Below are positions 54,867 to 63,922 of a DNA stretch of 64,000 bases, one piece after another. The notes beneath the pieces were generated by a model. The model was not told the DNA's origin, searched no databases, and saw nothing but the letters and a program-made list of their open reading frames with translations. A program made the translations under genes and the position numbers. Location of the stretch: positions 1 to 64,000 of the forward strand of contig NZ_JBGCCK010000027.1 of NCBI RefSeq assembly GCF_041262525.1, read 5' to 3'. The stretch's first letter is position 1. Every line of letters begins with the position of its first letter. Source of the stretch: Streptacidiphilus sp041262525. Its GTDB lineage: Bacteria; Actinomycetota; Actinomycetes; Streptomycetales; Streptomycetaceae.

Positions 54867-55930
54867 TGCGCACCAGCTTCCACTCGCTGCGGGTCGCCGC
54901 CGTCGAGCCGCTCTGCGAGGACGCGGCGGCGGTCACCTTCGACGTCCCCGCCGAACTCGCCGAGCGCTACGCGTTCCGCGCCGGACAGTCGCTGACGCTG
55001 CGCCGGGTGGTGGACGGGCGCGACGAGCGCCGGTCGTACTCGCTGTGCGCGCCGGAGGGCGGGCCGCTGCGGATCGGCGTCCGGGAGGTGCCCGGCGGGC
55101 TCTTCTCCGCCTGGCTGGTCCGCGACCTGCGGCCGGGCGACCTGGTCGAGACGCTGCCGCCGCTCGGCTCCTTCGTCCCCGACCTCTCCGCCCCCGCGCA
55201 TCACGCGCTGATCGGCGCGGGCTCCGGCATCACGCCGCTGCTCTCGATCGCCGCGTCCGCGCTGGCGGACCCCAAGGCGCGCGTCACGCTGCTCTACGGC
55301 AACCGCCGCAGCGACTCGGTCATGTTCGCGGACGAGCTGGCGGACCTCAAGGACCGCTACCCGGACCGCTTCCACCTGATCCACGTGCTCTCCAGGGAGC
55401 CGCGCGAGAGCGAACTGCTCAGCTGCCGCCTCGACGCCGAGCATCTCGCGGCGGTGCTGCGGGCGCTGGTCGACGTGCCGGGCGTCGACCACTGGTGGCT
55501 CTGCGGTCCGCTCGGCATGACCGAGGACGCGCGCGCGGTGCTGGCGGGTCTCGAAGTGCCGGGGGAGAAGGTCCACCGCGAGCTGTTTTACGCCGAGGAC
55601 GAGGAGCCGCCGACGCCGCTCAGCCACGTCGACGCGGACCTCGAAGGCCCCGCGACCGACATCGAGCTCACCCTGGACGGGCGCGTCACGACCCTGCGGA
55701 TGCCGTCCGCCGGGCGGACGATCCTCGACGCCGCCCAGCGGTCCCGCCCGGATCTGCCCTTCGCGTGCAAGGGCGGCGTCTGCGGCACCTGCCGTGCGCT
55801 GGTCGTCTCGGGCGAAGTGCGGATGCGCCGCAACTTCGCCCTGGAGGACACCGAGTTGGCGGCGGGCTACGTCCTCACCTGCCAGTCCGAGCCGGTCACC
55901 GAGCGGGTCGTGCTGGACTTCGACTCCTAG
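54866..55930 (+). CDS. paaE: phenylacetyl-CoA epoxidase reductase, subunit PaaE
   Basis: A 354-residue reductase feeding electrons to PaaABC. A FAD-binding domain (RRSYSLCAPEGG) and NAD domain (LIGAGSGITPLLSIA, GPLGMTEDARAVLAGL) precede a C-terminal plant-type [2Fe-2S] ferredoxin with CKGGVCGTCRALV and a final CQS (four Cys ligands). GTG 54866 overlaps the last base of the paaD stop (TAGTG) and has AAGGAGAT upstream. Confidence 0.94.
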   Translation: MRTSFHSLRVAAVEPLCEDAAAVTFDVPAELAERYAFRAGQSLTLRRVVDGRDERRSYSLCAPEGGPLRIGVREVPGGLFSAWLVRDLRPGDLVETLPPLGSFVPDLSAPAHHALIGAGSGITPLLSIAASALADPKARVTLLYGNRRSDSVMFADELADLKDRYPDRFHLIHVLSREPRESELLSCRLDAEHLAAVLRALVDVPGVDHWWLCGPLGMTEDARAVLAGLEVPGEKVHRELFYAEDEEPPTPLSHVDADLEGPATDIELTLDGRVTTLRMPSAGRTILDAAQRSRPDLPFACKGGVCGTCRALVVSGEVRMRRNFALEDTELAAGYVLTCQSEPVTERVVLDFDS

Positions 55931-55931
55931 C

Positions 55932-56135
55932 TCAGCCGCTCTTCCTGCGGAAGGAGCGCTGGCCGCCGGACTTGCCGTGAGTGCCGTGGATCTTGGTCTG
56001 GTCCCCGCCGCCGCCCTTCGCGGCGTCGGCCTGGGGGCCGCGGCGGCGCGCCAGCGCCTCGCGGAACTTGCGCTTCATATCGTCCTCGGGGCCGCTGTGT
56101 TCGGCGCCTTCGAGGTTCGCGGCGTCGTCCGCCAT
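55932..56135 (-). CDS. DUF5302 family protein
   Basis: A 67-residue protein, charged and rich in Arg/Lys: MADDAANLEGAEHSGPEDDMKRKFREALARRRG, ending SGGQRSFRRKSG. It matches the actinobacterial DUF5302 family, whose role is unknown. ATG 56135 is the family start. It ends two bases from paaE, convergently. Confidence 0.8.
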   Translation of the reverse strand: MADDAANLEGAEHSGPEDDMKRKFREALARRRGPQADAAKGGGGDQTKIHGTHGKSGGQRSFRRKSG

Positions 56136-56197
56136 TGGTGCCTCCATCGGGGAAGAAGTGCACGGACAGTCTTGCACGGCGCGCGCCTTCGCCGCGA

Positions 56198-56683
56198 TCA
56201 GCAGTCTGTCGGGCCCGCCGCGTCGGCTCCGGCGCCCGCCGCGTCGAGACGGTCCGTCAACCGGCCCAGCAGTGCACGCAGCTCGCGCAGGTCACTCGGG
56301 TCCAGACCGGTGCGCCGGGCGACGGTCACCGGCACCGACTGCGCCTCGGCGCGCAGCGCCTCTCCGGCGGCGGTCGTGCGGACCAGCACCGAGCGCTCGT
56401 CGAGCGCGCTGCGCTCGCGCACCACGAGTCCTGCCGTCTCCAGCCGCTTGAGGAGCGGCGACAGCGTGCCCGAGTCGAGGCGCAGCAGTTCACCCAGCCG
56501 CTTGACCGTCAGCTCGCCGTGCTGCCAGAGCGCGATCATCGCCAGGTACTGGGGGTAGGTGAGGCCGAGATCCTTCAGCGCGTCACGGTAGATCCCGCCG
56601 AAGGCGCGGGTCGCATTGTGCAGCGCGAAGCAGACCTGGTGCTCCAGGCGGAGCAGGTCCTCGGCGTCGGGCGTGGTGGTCAT
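56198..56683 (-). CDS. ohrR: MarR family organic-peroxide regulator OhrR
   Basis: A 161-residue MarR protein. It carries the OhrR-type sensor cysteine at position 18 (LEHQVCFALHNATRAFG) plus the winged helix GLTYPQYLAMIALWQHGELTVKRLGELLRLDSGTLSPLLKRLE. Oxidation of this Cys by organic hydroperoxides releases the operator and induces ohr. ATG 56683 is the family start. It is divergent from ohr across a palindromic intergenic region. Confidence 0.92.
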   Translation of the reverse strand: MTTTPDAEDLLRLEHQVCFALHNATRAFGGIYRDALKDLGLTYPQYLAMIALWQHGELTVKRLGELLRLDSGTLSPLLKRLETAGLVVRERSALDERSVLVRTTAAGEALRAEAQSVPVTVARRTGLDPSDLRELRALLGRLTDRLDAAGAGADAAGPTDC

Positions 56684-56702
56684 GGTGGTAAGTCTACTAT
56701 TC

Positions 56703-56744
56703 AGTTGCGCACAACTCAATTGTGTGATGTTATGTGGTGCGCAA
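56703..56744. promoter_or_regulatory. OhrR operator region, nested palindromes
   Basis: A perfect 9-bp outer inverted repeat, GTTGCGCAC (56703-56711) and GTGCGCAAC (56736-56744), surrounds CACAACTCAATTGTGTG, whose CACAA/TTGTG ends are also complementary. The AATTGTG word matches OhrR operators seen in other bacteria. The two palindromes could seat two dimers between the divergent ohrR and ohr. Confidence 0.65.
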
Positions 56745-56788
56745 CGAAGAAAGACGCACTGACCCGGACCCGAGACGAGGGATTCGCC

Positions 56789-57202
<414 letters not shown>

Positions 57203-57270
57203 CACCGGCCTGCGTCACGACGTGCACGCAGTTCACGCCGAGCAGCAGAACCGCGTGGACAGCGCATGTA

Positions 57271-57301
57271 GGGTGGGGCCCGCAGTATGCGGGCCCCACC
57301 C
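57271..57301 (+). terminator. hairpin between ohr and lgt
   Basis: A perfect 14-bp stem GGGTGGGGCCCGCA (57271-57284) and its complement (57288-57301) with loop GTA. It lies 68 bases after ohr. A TTGACA word follows immediately (57302-57307) but has no good -10, so a transcription terminator is more likely than a promoter element. Confidence 0.6.
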
Positions 57302-57370
57302 TTGACAGCTTCGCGGAACCGGAGCTCTTCGAGGTCGAGCGCCCGTCCGGTCTCCGAGGGAAACGGCCTG

Positions 57371-58471
57371 ATGGAACTCGCGTACATCCCCAGCCCTTCG
57401 CAGGGCGTCTGGCACCTCGGACCGGTGCCGATCCGCGCGTACGCGCTGTGCATTCTGGCCGGGATCGCGGCCGCGATCTGGCTGACCCGACGCCGCTGGA
57501 TCAAGCTCGGCGGCAACCCCGAGGACGTGTTCGACGTCGCCCTGTGGGCGGTGCCGTTCGGCATCGTCGGCGGCCGGATCTACCACGTGATCACCGACCC
57601 CGAGCTCTACTTCAAGGCCGGCGAGCAGCCGATCCGCGCCCTCTACATCTGGGACGGCGGCCTCGGCATCTGGGGCGCGGTCGCGCTCGGCGCGGTCGGC
57701 GCGTGGATCGGCTGCCGACGCAAGGGCATCCCGCTCTCCGGCTTCGCGGACGCGCTCGCCCCCGGCCTCATCCTGGCCCAGGCGATCGGCCGTTGGGGCA
57801 ACTGGTTCAACCAGGAGCTCTACGGCAACCCGACGACGCTGCCCTGGGGCCTGAAGATCGACAAGATCACCCCCGACGGCGCCGTCCACGGCATCTTCCA
57901 GCCGACCTTCCTGTACGAGTCGCTCTGGGACCTGGCGATCGTCGCGCTGCTGCTCTACGCCGACCGCCGCTGGAGCATGCACAACGGCCGCCTCTTCGCG
58001 CTCTACGTCGCCGGTTACACGGCAGGACGCGGCTGGGTCGAGGCGCTGCGCAGCGACCACGCGAACCGGTTCCTCGGCCTGCGCATCAACGACTGGGCGG
58101 CGCTGCTCCTCTTCGTCGCCGCAGTCGCCTATCTGATCGCCACGCGCCGCAAGCCCGCACCGGAGAACCCGATCGGGGACTCCAGGATCGTGCCGCCCGC
58201 CGTCGAGGCGGACCCGGAGGCCGGCGCGGAGTCGGAGCCGCACCGCCGGGTCCTTCGCCGCGTGAGCGAGCCGCTGCCCCAGCCCAGCGATAAGTCGGGC
58301 GAGGCGGAACCGGAGGTGGCGTCGGAGGTGGCGTCGGAAGGCGAGAATCAGGCCGGGACCACGTCGCGGCTGGAGGCCCCCGAGGCCGAATCGGCCGAGG
58401 CCTCAGGTGACGCCGCCGAGCCCGGCAGTACGAACGGATCCGCGGACGGCGGGCCCAAGCAGCACGCCTGA
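57371..58471 (+). CDS. lgt: prolipoprotein diacylglyceryl transferase
   Basis: A 366-residue membrane enzyme that adds diacylglycerol to the lipobox Cys of prolipoproteins. The Lgt signature GRWGNWFNQELYGNPT is intact (about residue 140), with the HG-type and LYESLWD blocks and seven predicted membrane helices. The C-terminal about 100 residues are a hydrophilic Glu/Pro/Ser tail (common in actinobacteria). ATG 57371 follows GAGGG. In many Streptomyces lgt follows trpA; here ohr is the neighbour. Confidence 0.92.
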   Translation: MELAYIPSPSQGVWHLGPVPIRAYALCILAGIAAAIWLTRRRWIKLGGNPEDVFDVALWAVPFGIVGGRIYHVITDPELYFKAGEQPIRALYIWDGGLGIWGAVALGAVGAWIGCRRKGIPLSGFADALAPGLILAQAIGRWGNWFNQELYGNPTTLPWGLKIDKITPDGAVHGIFQPTFLYESLWDLAIVALLLYADRRWSMHNGRLFALYVAGYTAGRGWVEALRSDHANRFLGLRINDWAALLLFVAAVAYLIATRRKPAPENPIGDSRIVPPAVEADPEAGAESEPHRRVLRRVSEPLPQPSDKSGEAEPEVASEVASEGENQAGTTSRLEAPEAESAEASGDAAEPGSTNGSADGGPKQHA

Positions 58472-58602
58472 CTTCCGGTCCCTGGCGTCGCGCCCGCCGC
58501 GCCCGGCTCTGCCGGGCTCACGGGCCGTCGGCTGGGTAGCATGCCGACAGGGCCCGTGACGCGGCCCGGTGGGCGGCGAGGGGGCTCGGACGTGGGTGCG
58601 AT

Positions 58603-59595
58603 GTGGGTGTGACCGCGGTGCTGTCGGTGGTGTTCGCGGTGTGCGCGGCGGTGAGCAACGCGCTCGGCACCGTACTGCAGCGACGCGCGGCCCTGATCGT
58701 GCCGCAATCCGTCGGTTTCCGCCTGGGCCTCATGTGGGACCTGTTGCGCACGCCGGTCTGGCTCTTCGGCATCCTCGGGGTCGTCTTCGCCGCCGTCTTC
58801 CAGGCGCTGGCGCTCGCGACCGGGCCGCTGGCCGTGGTCCAGCCCATCTTCGTGCTGGAGCTGCCCGCCGCGCTGATGATCGCGGGTATCGTCTTCCGGC
58901 GGCGTATGCCCGCGCTGGGCTGGATCTGGGTGGCCTGCCTGGTCGTCGGCCTCGGTACGGCGCTGGCGGCGGCCGCGCCCGGGGGCGGTTCGCTCCAGCC
59001 GGCCGTGGGCCTCTGGGTGCTCGCGCTGACGAGCTGCGGCGGGGCGATGGTGCTGCTCTGCGTCGCGGCGCTGCGACGACCGGTCGGCGGAACCCGTGCC
59101 GTCTGCCTTGGCCTCGCCGCGGCGATCGGCTACGCGCTGACCGCCGCGCTCATGAAGTCGGCCACGGACACGCTGGACCACCAAGGCGTGGCCGCGTTCT
59201 TCGGCGCCTGGCAGACCTACGGCTTCGCGGCGGTCGGGGTCTGCTCGCTCTTCGTCCTGGAGAACGCGATGCAGGCCGGTCCCCTGGTGGCCTCCCAGCC
59301 CGCGCTCACCCTCGGCGACGCGCTGATCAGCCTCTCGCTCGGGGTCACGCTCTACAACGAGACGGTGCGTGCGGGGTGGTGGCTGGTCCCGGAGATCGCC
59401 GGCGTGGGCCTGGTCGCGCTCGGCGCGGTCGGTCTCTCCCGGCTCCAGATCCTCCCGCAGGAGGGCGGCGAGCCGTCCCGGCCGCCGACGGCGGAGCCCG
59501 CGCCGACGTCACGGCCGACCTCCCCCCGTGAGTCCGCTTCGGCGCTGCCCGCGTCCGAGCCCGATCCTGAACCCGCGCCGCCGACTCACGGGTGA
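58603..59595 (+). CDS. DMT superfamily transporter
   Basis: A 330-residue membrane protein with about nine hydrophobic segments (VTAVLSVVFAVCAAVSNALGTVLQ, WLFGILGVVFAAVFQALALA, WVACLVVGLGTALAAAAP) and a hydrophilic Pro/Ala-rich tail of about 45 residues. It fits the DMT (EamA-like) fold with no recognised substrate. GTG 58603 is used; several start codons cluster there and the ribosome-binding site is weak. Confidence 0.78.
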   Translation: MGVTAVLSVVFAVCAAVSNALGTVLQRRAALIVPQSVGFRLGLMWDLLRTPVWLFGILGVVFAAVFQALALATGPLAVVQPIFVLELPAALMIAGIVFRRRMPALGWIWVACLVVGLGTALAAAAPGGGSLQPAVGLWVLALTSCGGAMVLLCVAALRRPVGGTRAVCLGLAAAIGYALTAALMKSATDTLDHQGVAAFFGAWQTYGFAAVGVCSLFVLENAMQAGPLVASQPALTLGDALISLSLGVTLYNETVRAGWWLVPEIAGVGLVALGAVGLSRLQILPQEGGEPSRPPTAEPAPTSRPTSPRESASALPASEPDPEPAPPTHG

Positions 59596-59668
59596 GGGTC
59601 CCGGCCGGGCGGCGCTGCGCGCCGAGCCGTCGGAACCCGCTGGGCCGACCAGATCCGCGTGGGACCCG

Positions 59669-60793
59669 TCAGACGCGGCTGAGGACGCGATCGCCGCGCA
59701 GGTAGCGGTCGACCGCGACCGCCGCCGCGCGGCCGGCCCGGTTCGCGCCGATGGTGCTGGCGGACGGGCCGTAGCCGACCAGTTGGATCCGGGGGTCCGC
59801 CACGGCGCGGGTGCCGTCCATCCGGATCCCGCCGCCGGGCTCGCGCAGGCCGAGCGGTGCCAGGTGCCCGATCGCGGCCCGGAAGCCCGTCGCCCAGACG
59901 ATGGCATCGACCTGCTCCTCGTGGCCGTCGGGCCAGACGACGCCGTGCTCCGTGATCCGCTCGAACATCGGCAGCCGGGTCAGCGCGCCGAGCTCGCGGG
60001 CACGCAGCAGCGCCGGGGAAGGGGGCAGGCCGGTCACGGAGACGACGCTCGCCGGCGGCAGCCCGGCGCGCACGCGCTCCTCGACCATCGCGACGGCGGC
60101 GCGCCCGAGCTCGGGCGCGAACCGCTCCTCGCGGAAGACCGGTGGCCGCCGGGTCACCCAGAGCGTGCGGGCGACGGCCGCCGTGTCCGCCAGGATCTGG
60201 ATCGCCGACGCCCCGCCCCCGACCACCAGCACCCGTCGGCCCCGGAACTCTTCCGGCCCCCGGTAGGCGGAACTGTGCAGGGCCCGGCCGCGGAAGAGCT
60301 CGGCACCCGGGTAGCGCGGGACGAACGGGCGGGTCCAGGTGCCGGTCGCGTTGACGAGCGTCCGCGTCGACCAGGAGCCGCGGTCGGTGGTGACGAGCAG
60401 CCTGCTCGCCGGATCGGCGGGGTCTGCGGCGTCTGCTCCGCGGACCGAGCCGACCCGTACCGGCCGGAGCACGGGCAGCTCGTTGTCGCGTTCGTAGTCG
60501 GCAAAGTAGCCGGGCAGTACCTCGCGGGCGGGCCGGTCGGCGGTGAACTGCGGCAGCGGCGCACCGGGCAGTTCGTGGAAGCCGTGGACCATGGCCATGG
60601 TGAGTGACGGCGGCCGATGCTGCCAGGCGCCGCCGGGCGCGGCGTCCGCGTCGAGCACGACGAAGTCCGCGAACGGCCGCAGCCCGCGCCGCCGCAGGTG
60701 GTAGGCGGTGGACAGACCTGCCTGGCCGGCACCGACGACAACGGTGTCCACCGCGACTGCCTCGGCCGAGGATGTTGCAGTCTCAACACTCAC
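59669..60793 (-). CDS. flavin-containing monooxygenase-like NAD(P)/FAD oxidoreductase
   Basis: A 374-residue oxidoreductase with two dinucleotide sites (VVVGAGQAGLSTAYHL near residue 15 and VLVVGGGASAIQIL near 175) and the FMO-type FRGRALHSSAYRGPEE (FxGxxxHS). The C-terminal motif ATGFRAAIGHLAPLGLREP is also typical. It would use NADPH and FAD to oxygenate a soft nucleophile. GTG 60793 is weakly supported by a Shine-Dalgarno. Substrate unknown. Confidence 0.82.
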   Translation of the reverse strand: MSVETATSSAEAVAVDTVVVGAGQAGLSTAYHLRRRGLRPFADFVVLDADAAPGGAWQHRPPSLTMAMVHGFHELPGAPLPQFTADRPAREVLPGYFADYERDNELPVLRPVRVGSVRGADAADPADPASRLLVTTDRGSWSTRTLVNATGTWTRPFVPRYPGAELFRGRALHSSAYRGPEEFRGRRVLVVGGGASAIQILADTAAVARTLWVTRRPPVFREERFAPELGRAAVAMVEERVRAGLPPASVVSVTGLPPSPALLRARELGALTRLPMFERITEHGVVWPDGHEEQVDAIVWATGFRAAIGHLAPLGLREPGGGIRMDGTRAVADPRIQLVGYGPSASTIGANRAGRAAAVAVDRYLRGDRVLSRV

Positions 60794-60926
60794 GGTCGTG
60801 AAACATCCGGGCGCGGGCCGGATCTTCCCGCTGTCCCCGCGTCGCGAGCGAAGCGATGACCTTGGTCCCGGTCCGAGAGGGCCTTTGGCGCGGTCGGACC
60901 GCTCCTGAGCTGCGCATGCTCCTTGT

Positions 60927-61262
60927 ATGCGAGTACCGAACCACCGTCCCGCCCGTCCCGCCCGTGTCTTCCGGCGTCCTGGCCGCCGCGCCCTCCAGCT
61001 GGTTCTCCTGGGTGCCGCCGCGGTTCCGCTGGTCGCCTGCGGAGCGGCCGAGCGCGCGGACGCCGAGCTCGTCGACCCGCCCGCCACCACCGCGCCGGCC
61101 GCACCATCCCCGAGCGCGCCTGTCACTCCGAGAGCGCCGGCCGTCCCGTCAGAGGCACGAGACGCCGCCGAGCGCGGGCGCGACATCGGCCGGGAGGCCG
61201 AGCAGCGCGGCCGGGAGCAGGGTGAGCAGTGGCGGCAGTACGGCGAGAGCTGGCGGCGCTGA
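60927..61262 (+). CDS. small predicted lipoprotein
   Basis: A 111-residue exported protein. A basic N-region with RR (FRRPGRRALQLVLLG) leads to a lipobox VPLVAC (Cys about 38), so processing by Lgt and signal peptidase II is expected; a Tat-type signal is possible. The mature part is Ala/Pro-rich, then a charged helix with repeated RDIGREAEQRGREQGEQ. ATG 60927 has no clear ribosome-binding site. Function unknown. Confidence 0.6.
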   Translation: MRVPNHRPARPARVFRRPGRRALQLVLLGAAAVPLVACGAAERADAELVDPPATTAPAAPSPSAPVTPRAPAVPSEARDAAERGRDIGREAEQRGREQGEQWRQYGESWRR

Positions 61263-61409
61263 GACGTCGCGGTCGGGTCAGGACGCCTCGCGTGCGTCGG
61301 GCGTGGCGCGTCGTTGCGTCGCGCCCGCTGATGAGAGCGTGGCAACCGCGACATTCATGATGATCACGGACAAGTCGCAGGAACGAGCACACCACCAGGG
61401 AGGAAGCGC

Positions 61410-61868
61410 ATGAGCGGACGCGTCGAGAAGGTGCCCGACTTCATCGTTGTCGGGGTCGACGGGTCGACCCACGCGCGCGAGGCGCTGCGCGCGGCGATCC
61501 GGCAGGCCGAACTTACCGACAGCATCGTGCACGCGGTCATGGCCTGGGAGTGGCCGAGCATCTTCTCCGTCCCGGAGACCGCGCCCGGCGACGAGGGGCT
61601 CAGCTTCGAGGAGCAGGCCCTGCGCCGGCTCGCCGAGGCCGTCGAGGAGGTCACCGGCCCCGGGCCGCAGCCGCGCGTCCGCCAGCGCGTGACCCAGGGA
61701 TCCGCGACCCAGGTCCTGCTGGACGCGGCCGAGGACGCGGCGCTCCTGGTCGTCGGCAGCCGCGGCTACGGCGGGTTCAAGGGCATCATGCTCGGTTCCG
61801 TCAGCCAGCACCTGGCGCAGTACGCGCACTGCTCGGTGCTCATCGTCCGCGAGCCGGAAGGGGACTGA
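61410..61868 (+). CDS. universal stress protein (UspA family)
   Basis: A 152-residue single USP domain. It begins FIVVGVDGSTHAREALRAAIRQA and ends with the ATP-binding motif VGSRGYGGFKGIMLGSVSQHLAQYAHCSVLIVR (G-2x-G-9x-G-S/T), so it probably binds ATP. ATG 61410 follows GGGAGGAAGC. Convergent with the SnoaL-like gene. Confidence 0.9.
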   Translation: MSGRVEKVPDFIVVGVDGSTHAREALRAAIRQAELTDSIVHAVMAWEWPSIFSVPETAPGDEGLSFEEQALRRLAEAVEEVTGPGPQPRVRQRVTQGSATQVLLDAAEDAALLVVGSRGYGGFKGIMLGSVSQHLAQYAHCSVLIVREPEGD

Positions 61869-61884
61869 TCCACCGACCCGCTGT

Positions 61885-62208
61885 TCAGGCCTGGCCGGTC
61901 TCGAACCGCCGGATCCGCCCGTCCGCGACGTCGAAGCGCCACACGGTGCTCATCTCGCCCCACGTGTCGTTGCGGAACTGCGCGAGCAGTTTGCGCCCGC
62001 CCTCGGACTCCTTCTGCACGTCCATCCGGCCGCCGGAGCCGAAGATCTCCCGGTCGATCCAGTCGTGCAGGTCCCGGTCGGAGCCGTCGTCGGACATCGT
62101 CGCGTCGGCGGTGAGGAGCCCGAGGAACGCATCCTTGTCGTGCGCGTTGATCGCGGCGACGGCGTGGCGGACGACGGGGTCGGAGAGCTTGTCGGTGGCG
62201 ATGGTCAT
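61885..62208 (-). CDS. SnoaL/NTF2-like domain protein
   Basis: A 107-residue cone-fold protein (MTIATDKLSDPVVRHAVAAINAHDKDAFLGLLTADATMSDDGSD, WIDREIFG, TVWRFDVADGRIRRFETGQ). Such proteins are polyketide cyclases, isomerases or uncharacterised small-molecule binders; no catalytic residue can be named. ATG 62208 is preceded by GAGAGG. Confidence 0.75.
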   Translation of the reverse strand: MTIATDKLSDPVVRHAVAAINAHDKDAFLGLLTADATMSDDGSDRDLHDWIDREIFGSGGRMDVQKESEGGRKLLAQFRNDTWGEMSTVWRFDVADGRIRRFETGQA

Positions 62209-62357
62209 GGCTGCCTCTCTGGAGCCGGTTTCGATGGTGCGTGTGCCCAGGGTGTCCGGGGTGTCCGGGCCCCGCCCACCAGCGAACACCCGGCGGCCCG
62301 GCTCCGCGCGCGCAGTCCGCCGTTCGAGGGCGAAACGGCGACGTGGCGACCGGCGGC

Positions 62358-63020
62358 TCAGCGGGGCAGTTGCTGGGTCACCCGCCACAGCCGCCGGGGC
62401 AGCTCGCCCTCCTCGAACGCGTGCACCTCGCGCAACTCCCAGCCCTCGGCGAGCCGGTCCATCAGGGCGCGCGAGAAGAAGTGCACGGCGAAGCCCCCGT
62501 GTTCCCAGATGTCGTCACCCCGGTCCGCGCCCGCGCCGAAGTGTGCGTCGCCGACGTGCCGGACGGTGTAGACGAACGTCCCGCCCGGCCGCAGCACCCG
62601 GGCGATCTCGCGGACCAGGGCCTGGATCTCCTCCGAGGACAGTGCCATGCAGAGCAGCATGTGCGCGAAGACCCCGTCCACGCTCGCGTCCGCGAAGGGC
62701 AGCGGCTCGCGGACGTCGTGCCGCTCGGTCCGCACCCGGTCGCTGAGCCCGGCCGTCGCCGCGTCCGCACGGAGCTGGGCCAGGCCCGCGTCGCTGAAGT
62801 CGGTCGCCACCACCTGGAAGCCCGCGCGGGCCAGGAAGAGTGCGTCGCGTCCGTGCCCGGCGCCCAGCTCCAGCACCTCCCGCGCGCCCGCCTTCCGGAA
62901 GACGGCGGCGGCGTGGCGGGCGGCTTCGGACGGCTCAGGCCCGTACATGCCCGGATTGGCGGAGTAGGTCTGCTCCCAGTGCTGACGCTGCTGCGCCGCC
63001 AGGTCGGCGGGTCGGTCCAT
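62358..63020 (-). CDS. class I SAM-dependent methyltransferase
   Basis: A 220-residue methyltransferase. Motif I is VLELGAGHGRDALFLARAGFQVVATDFS (about residues 45-72); the post-motif VDGVFAHMLLCMALSSEE and VLRPGGTFVYTVRH are also typical. The N-terminus (LAAQQRQHWEQTYSANPGMYG) resembles a substrate-capping helix. Acceptor unknown. ATG 63020 is the natural start. Confidence 0.83.
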   Translation of the reverse strand: MDRPADLAAQQRQHWEQTYSANPGMYGPEPSEAARHAAAVFRKAGAREVLELGAGHGRDALFLARAGFQVVATDFSDAGLAQLRADAATAGLSDRVRTERHDVREPLPFADASVDGVFAHMLLCMALSSEEIQALVREIARVLRPGGTFVYTVRHVGDAHFGAGADRGDDIWEHGGFAVHFFSRALMDRLAEGWELREVHAFEEGELPRRLWRVTQQLPR

Positions 63021-63081
63021 GGTGTGCTCCCGTGCTGCGGCGTTCGTGTGGGGGTGTTCCGCTCCGGGGCCGGCCCGGAGC

Positions 63082-63840
63082 TCAGCCCCGCTCGGATCCT
63101 GTCACGCCCGCGCGCCGCAACGCGTCCTCGACGATGTCGTTGAGGGCGTCCTGGTGCGCACCGCGCCAGTACGCCCGGCCGCAGCCGGTGCAGCGGGAAA
63201 AGGTGTCGTAGGACCGTTCGGTCCCGGGCCGGAGCTGGGACCGGACCTCGTCGACGGAGGCGGCGCGAAGTTCGCCGTTGCAGGCGACGCAGCGGGTCCA
63301 TGGCGCGAGCGGCGGCGCGAAGCGCTCGAGTACGTCGTCGAGCTGCTCCTCCGGCCGGTGGCTGTACACGTACGCACCGGCCCACAACTCGCGCCGGTGC
63401 AGCAGCCCGCGGTCACGCGAGAGCATCACCCGCTCCTCGCGGGCGGACTGCGCCGCCAGCGCGGCGTCACCGATGTCGGTGCGCTCGTACGCGGCGTCGA
63501 CGCCGAGCAGCCGCAGCCGTCGGGCCAGCGTGCCGAGGTGGACGTCGAGCAGGAACCTGGCCGGACCAGGCAGCGTCTGGGGCCGGACGACGGCCTCGAC
63601 CCGGATCCGGTCGCCCGCGGCGGGCACGTAGCCGGGCGTGAGCTCGGCCGCGCTGCCGGAGAGAAGGCTGTCGGAGAGACGGCCGACCTCCGTCAGCGGG
63701 ACGCCCAGTGACTCCACGAGGTGGCCCAGCGTGGACGCGCCGTCGGTGCGCACCCGCGCGCCCTCGGCGGCCCGCCGTGCGGCCGTGACGAACACATGCA
63801 GCTCGGGGGCGAAACTGACGATGATCTCCGGTCCGTCCAC
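63082..63840 (-). CDS. Mut7-C RNase-like domain protein
   Basis: A 252-residue protein with an N-terminal ubiquitin/MoaD-like fold (EIIVSFAPELHVFVTAARRA), then a Mut7-C (PIN-like RNase) domain: FLLDVHLGTLARRLRLLGVDAAYE, VMLSRDRGLLHRREL. It ends in a zinc-ribbon CVACNG and CTGCGRAYW (two CxxC pairs). Proteins of this design are thought to act on RNA, as predicted nucleases. GTG 63840 is chosen because the ubiquitin-like domain begins there. Confidence 0.8.
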   Translation of the reverse strand: MDGPEIIVSFAPELHVFVTAARRAAEGARVRTDGASTLGHLVESLGVPLTEVGRLSDSLLSGSAAELTPGYVPAAGDRIRVEAVVRPQTLPGPARFLLDVHLGTLARRLRLLGVDAAYERTDIGDAALAAQSAREERVMLSRDRGLLHRRELWAGAYVYSHRPEEQLDDVLERFAPPLAPWTRCVACNGELRAASVDEVRSQLRPGTERSYDTFSRCTGCGRAYWRGAHQDALNDIVEDALRRAGVTGSERG

Positions 63841-63910
63841 CCGGTCAGCATGGCACCGGCGCGGCGGGTGGGGCCAGCGCGTTTCCGGCGCCGGTGTCGG
63901 ACCCGGCGGA

Positions 63911-63916
63911 TAGCCT
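63911..63916 (+). promoter_or_regulatory. -10 element of the DUF3224-type gene
   Basis: TAGCCT at 63911-63916 puts the predicted transcript start at 63923, the A of the ATG, so the message is probably leaderless. No clear -35. Confidence 0.5.
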
Positions 63917-63922
63917 GACGGC

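Noticed and set aside
57302..57330. TTGACA considered as the lgt promoter
   Set aside because: There is no acceptable -10 at 16-18 bases (the best is CTCTTC), and it directly follows a strong hairpin.
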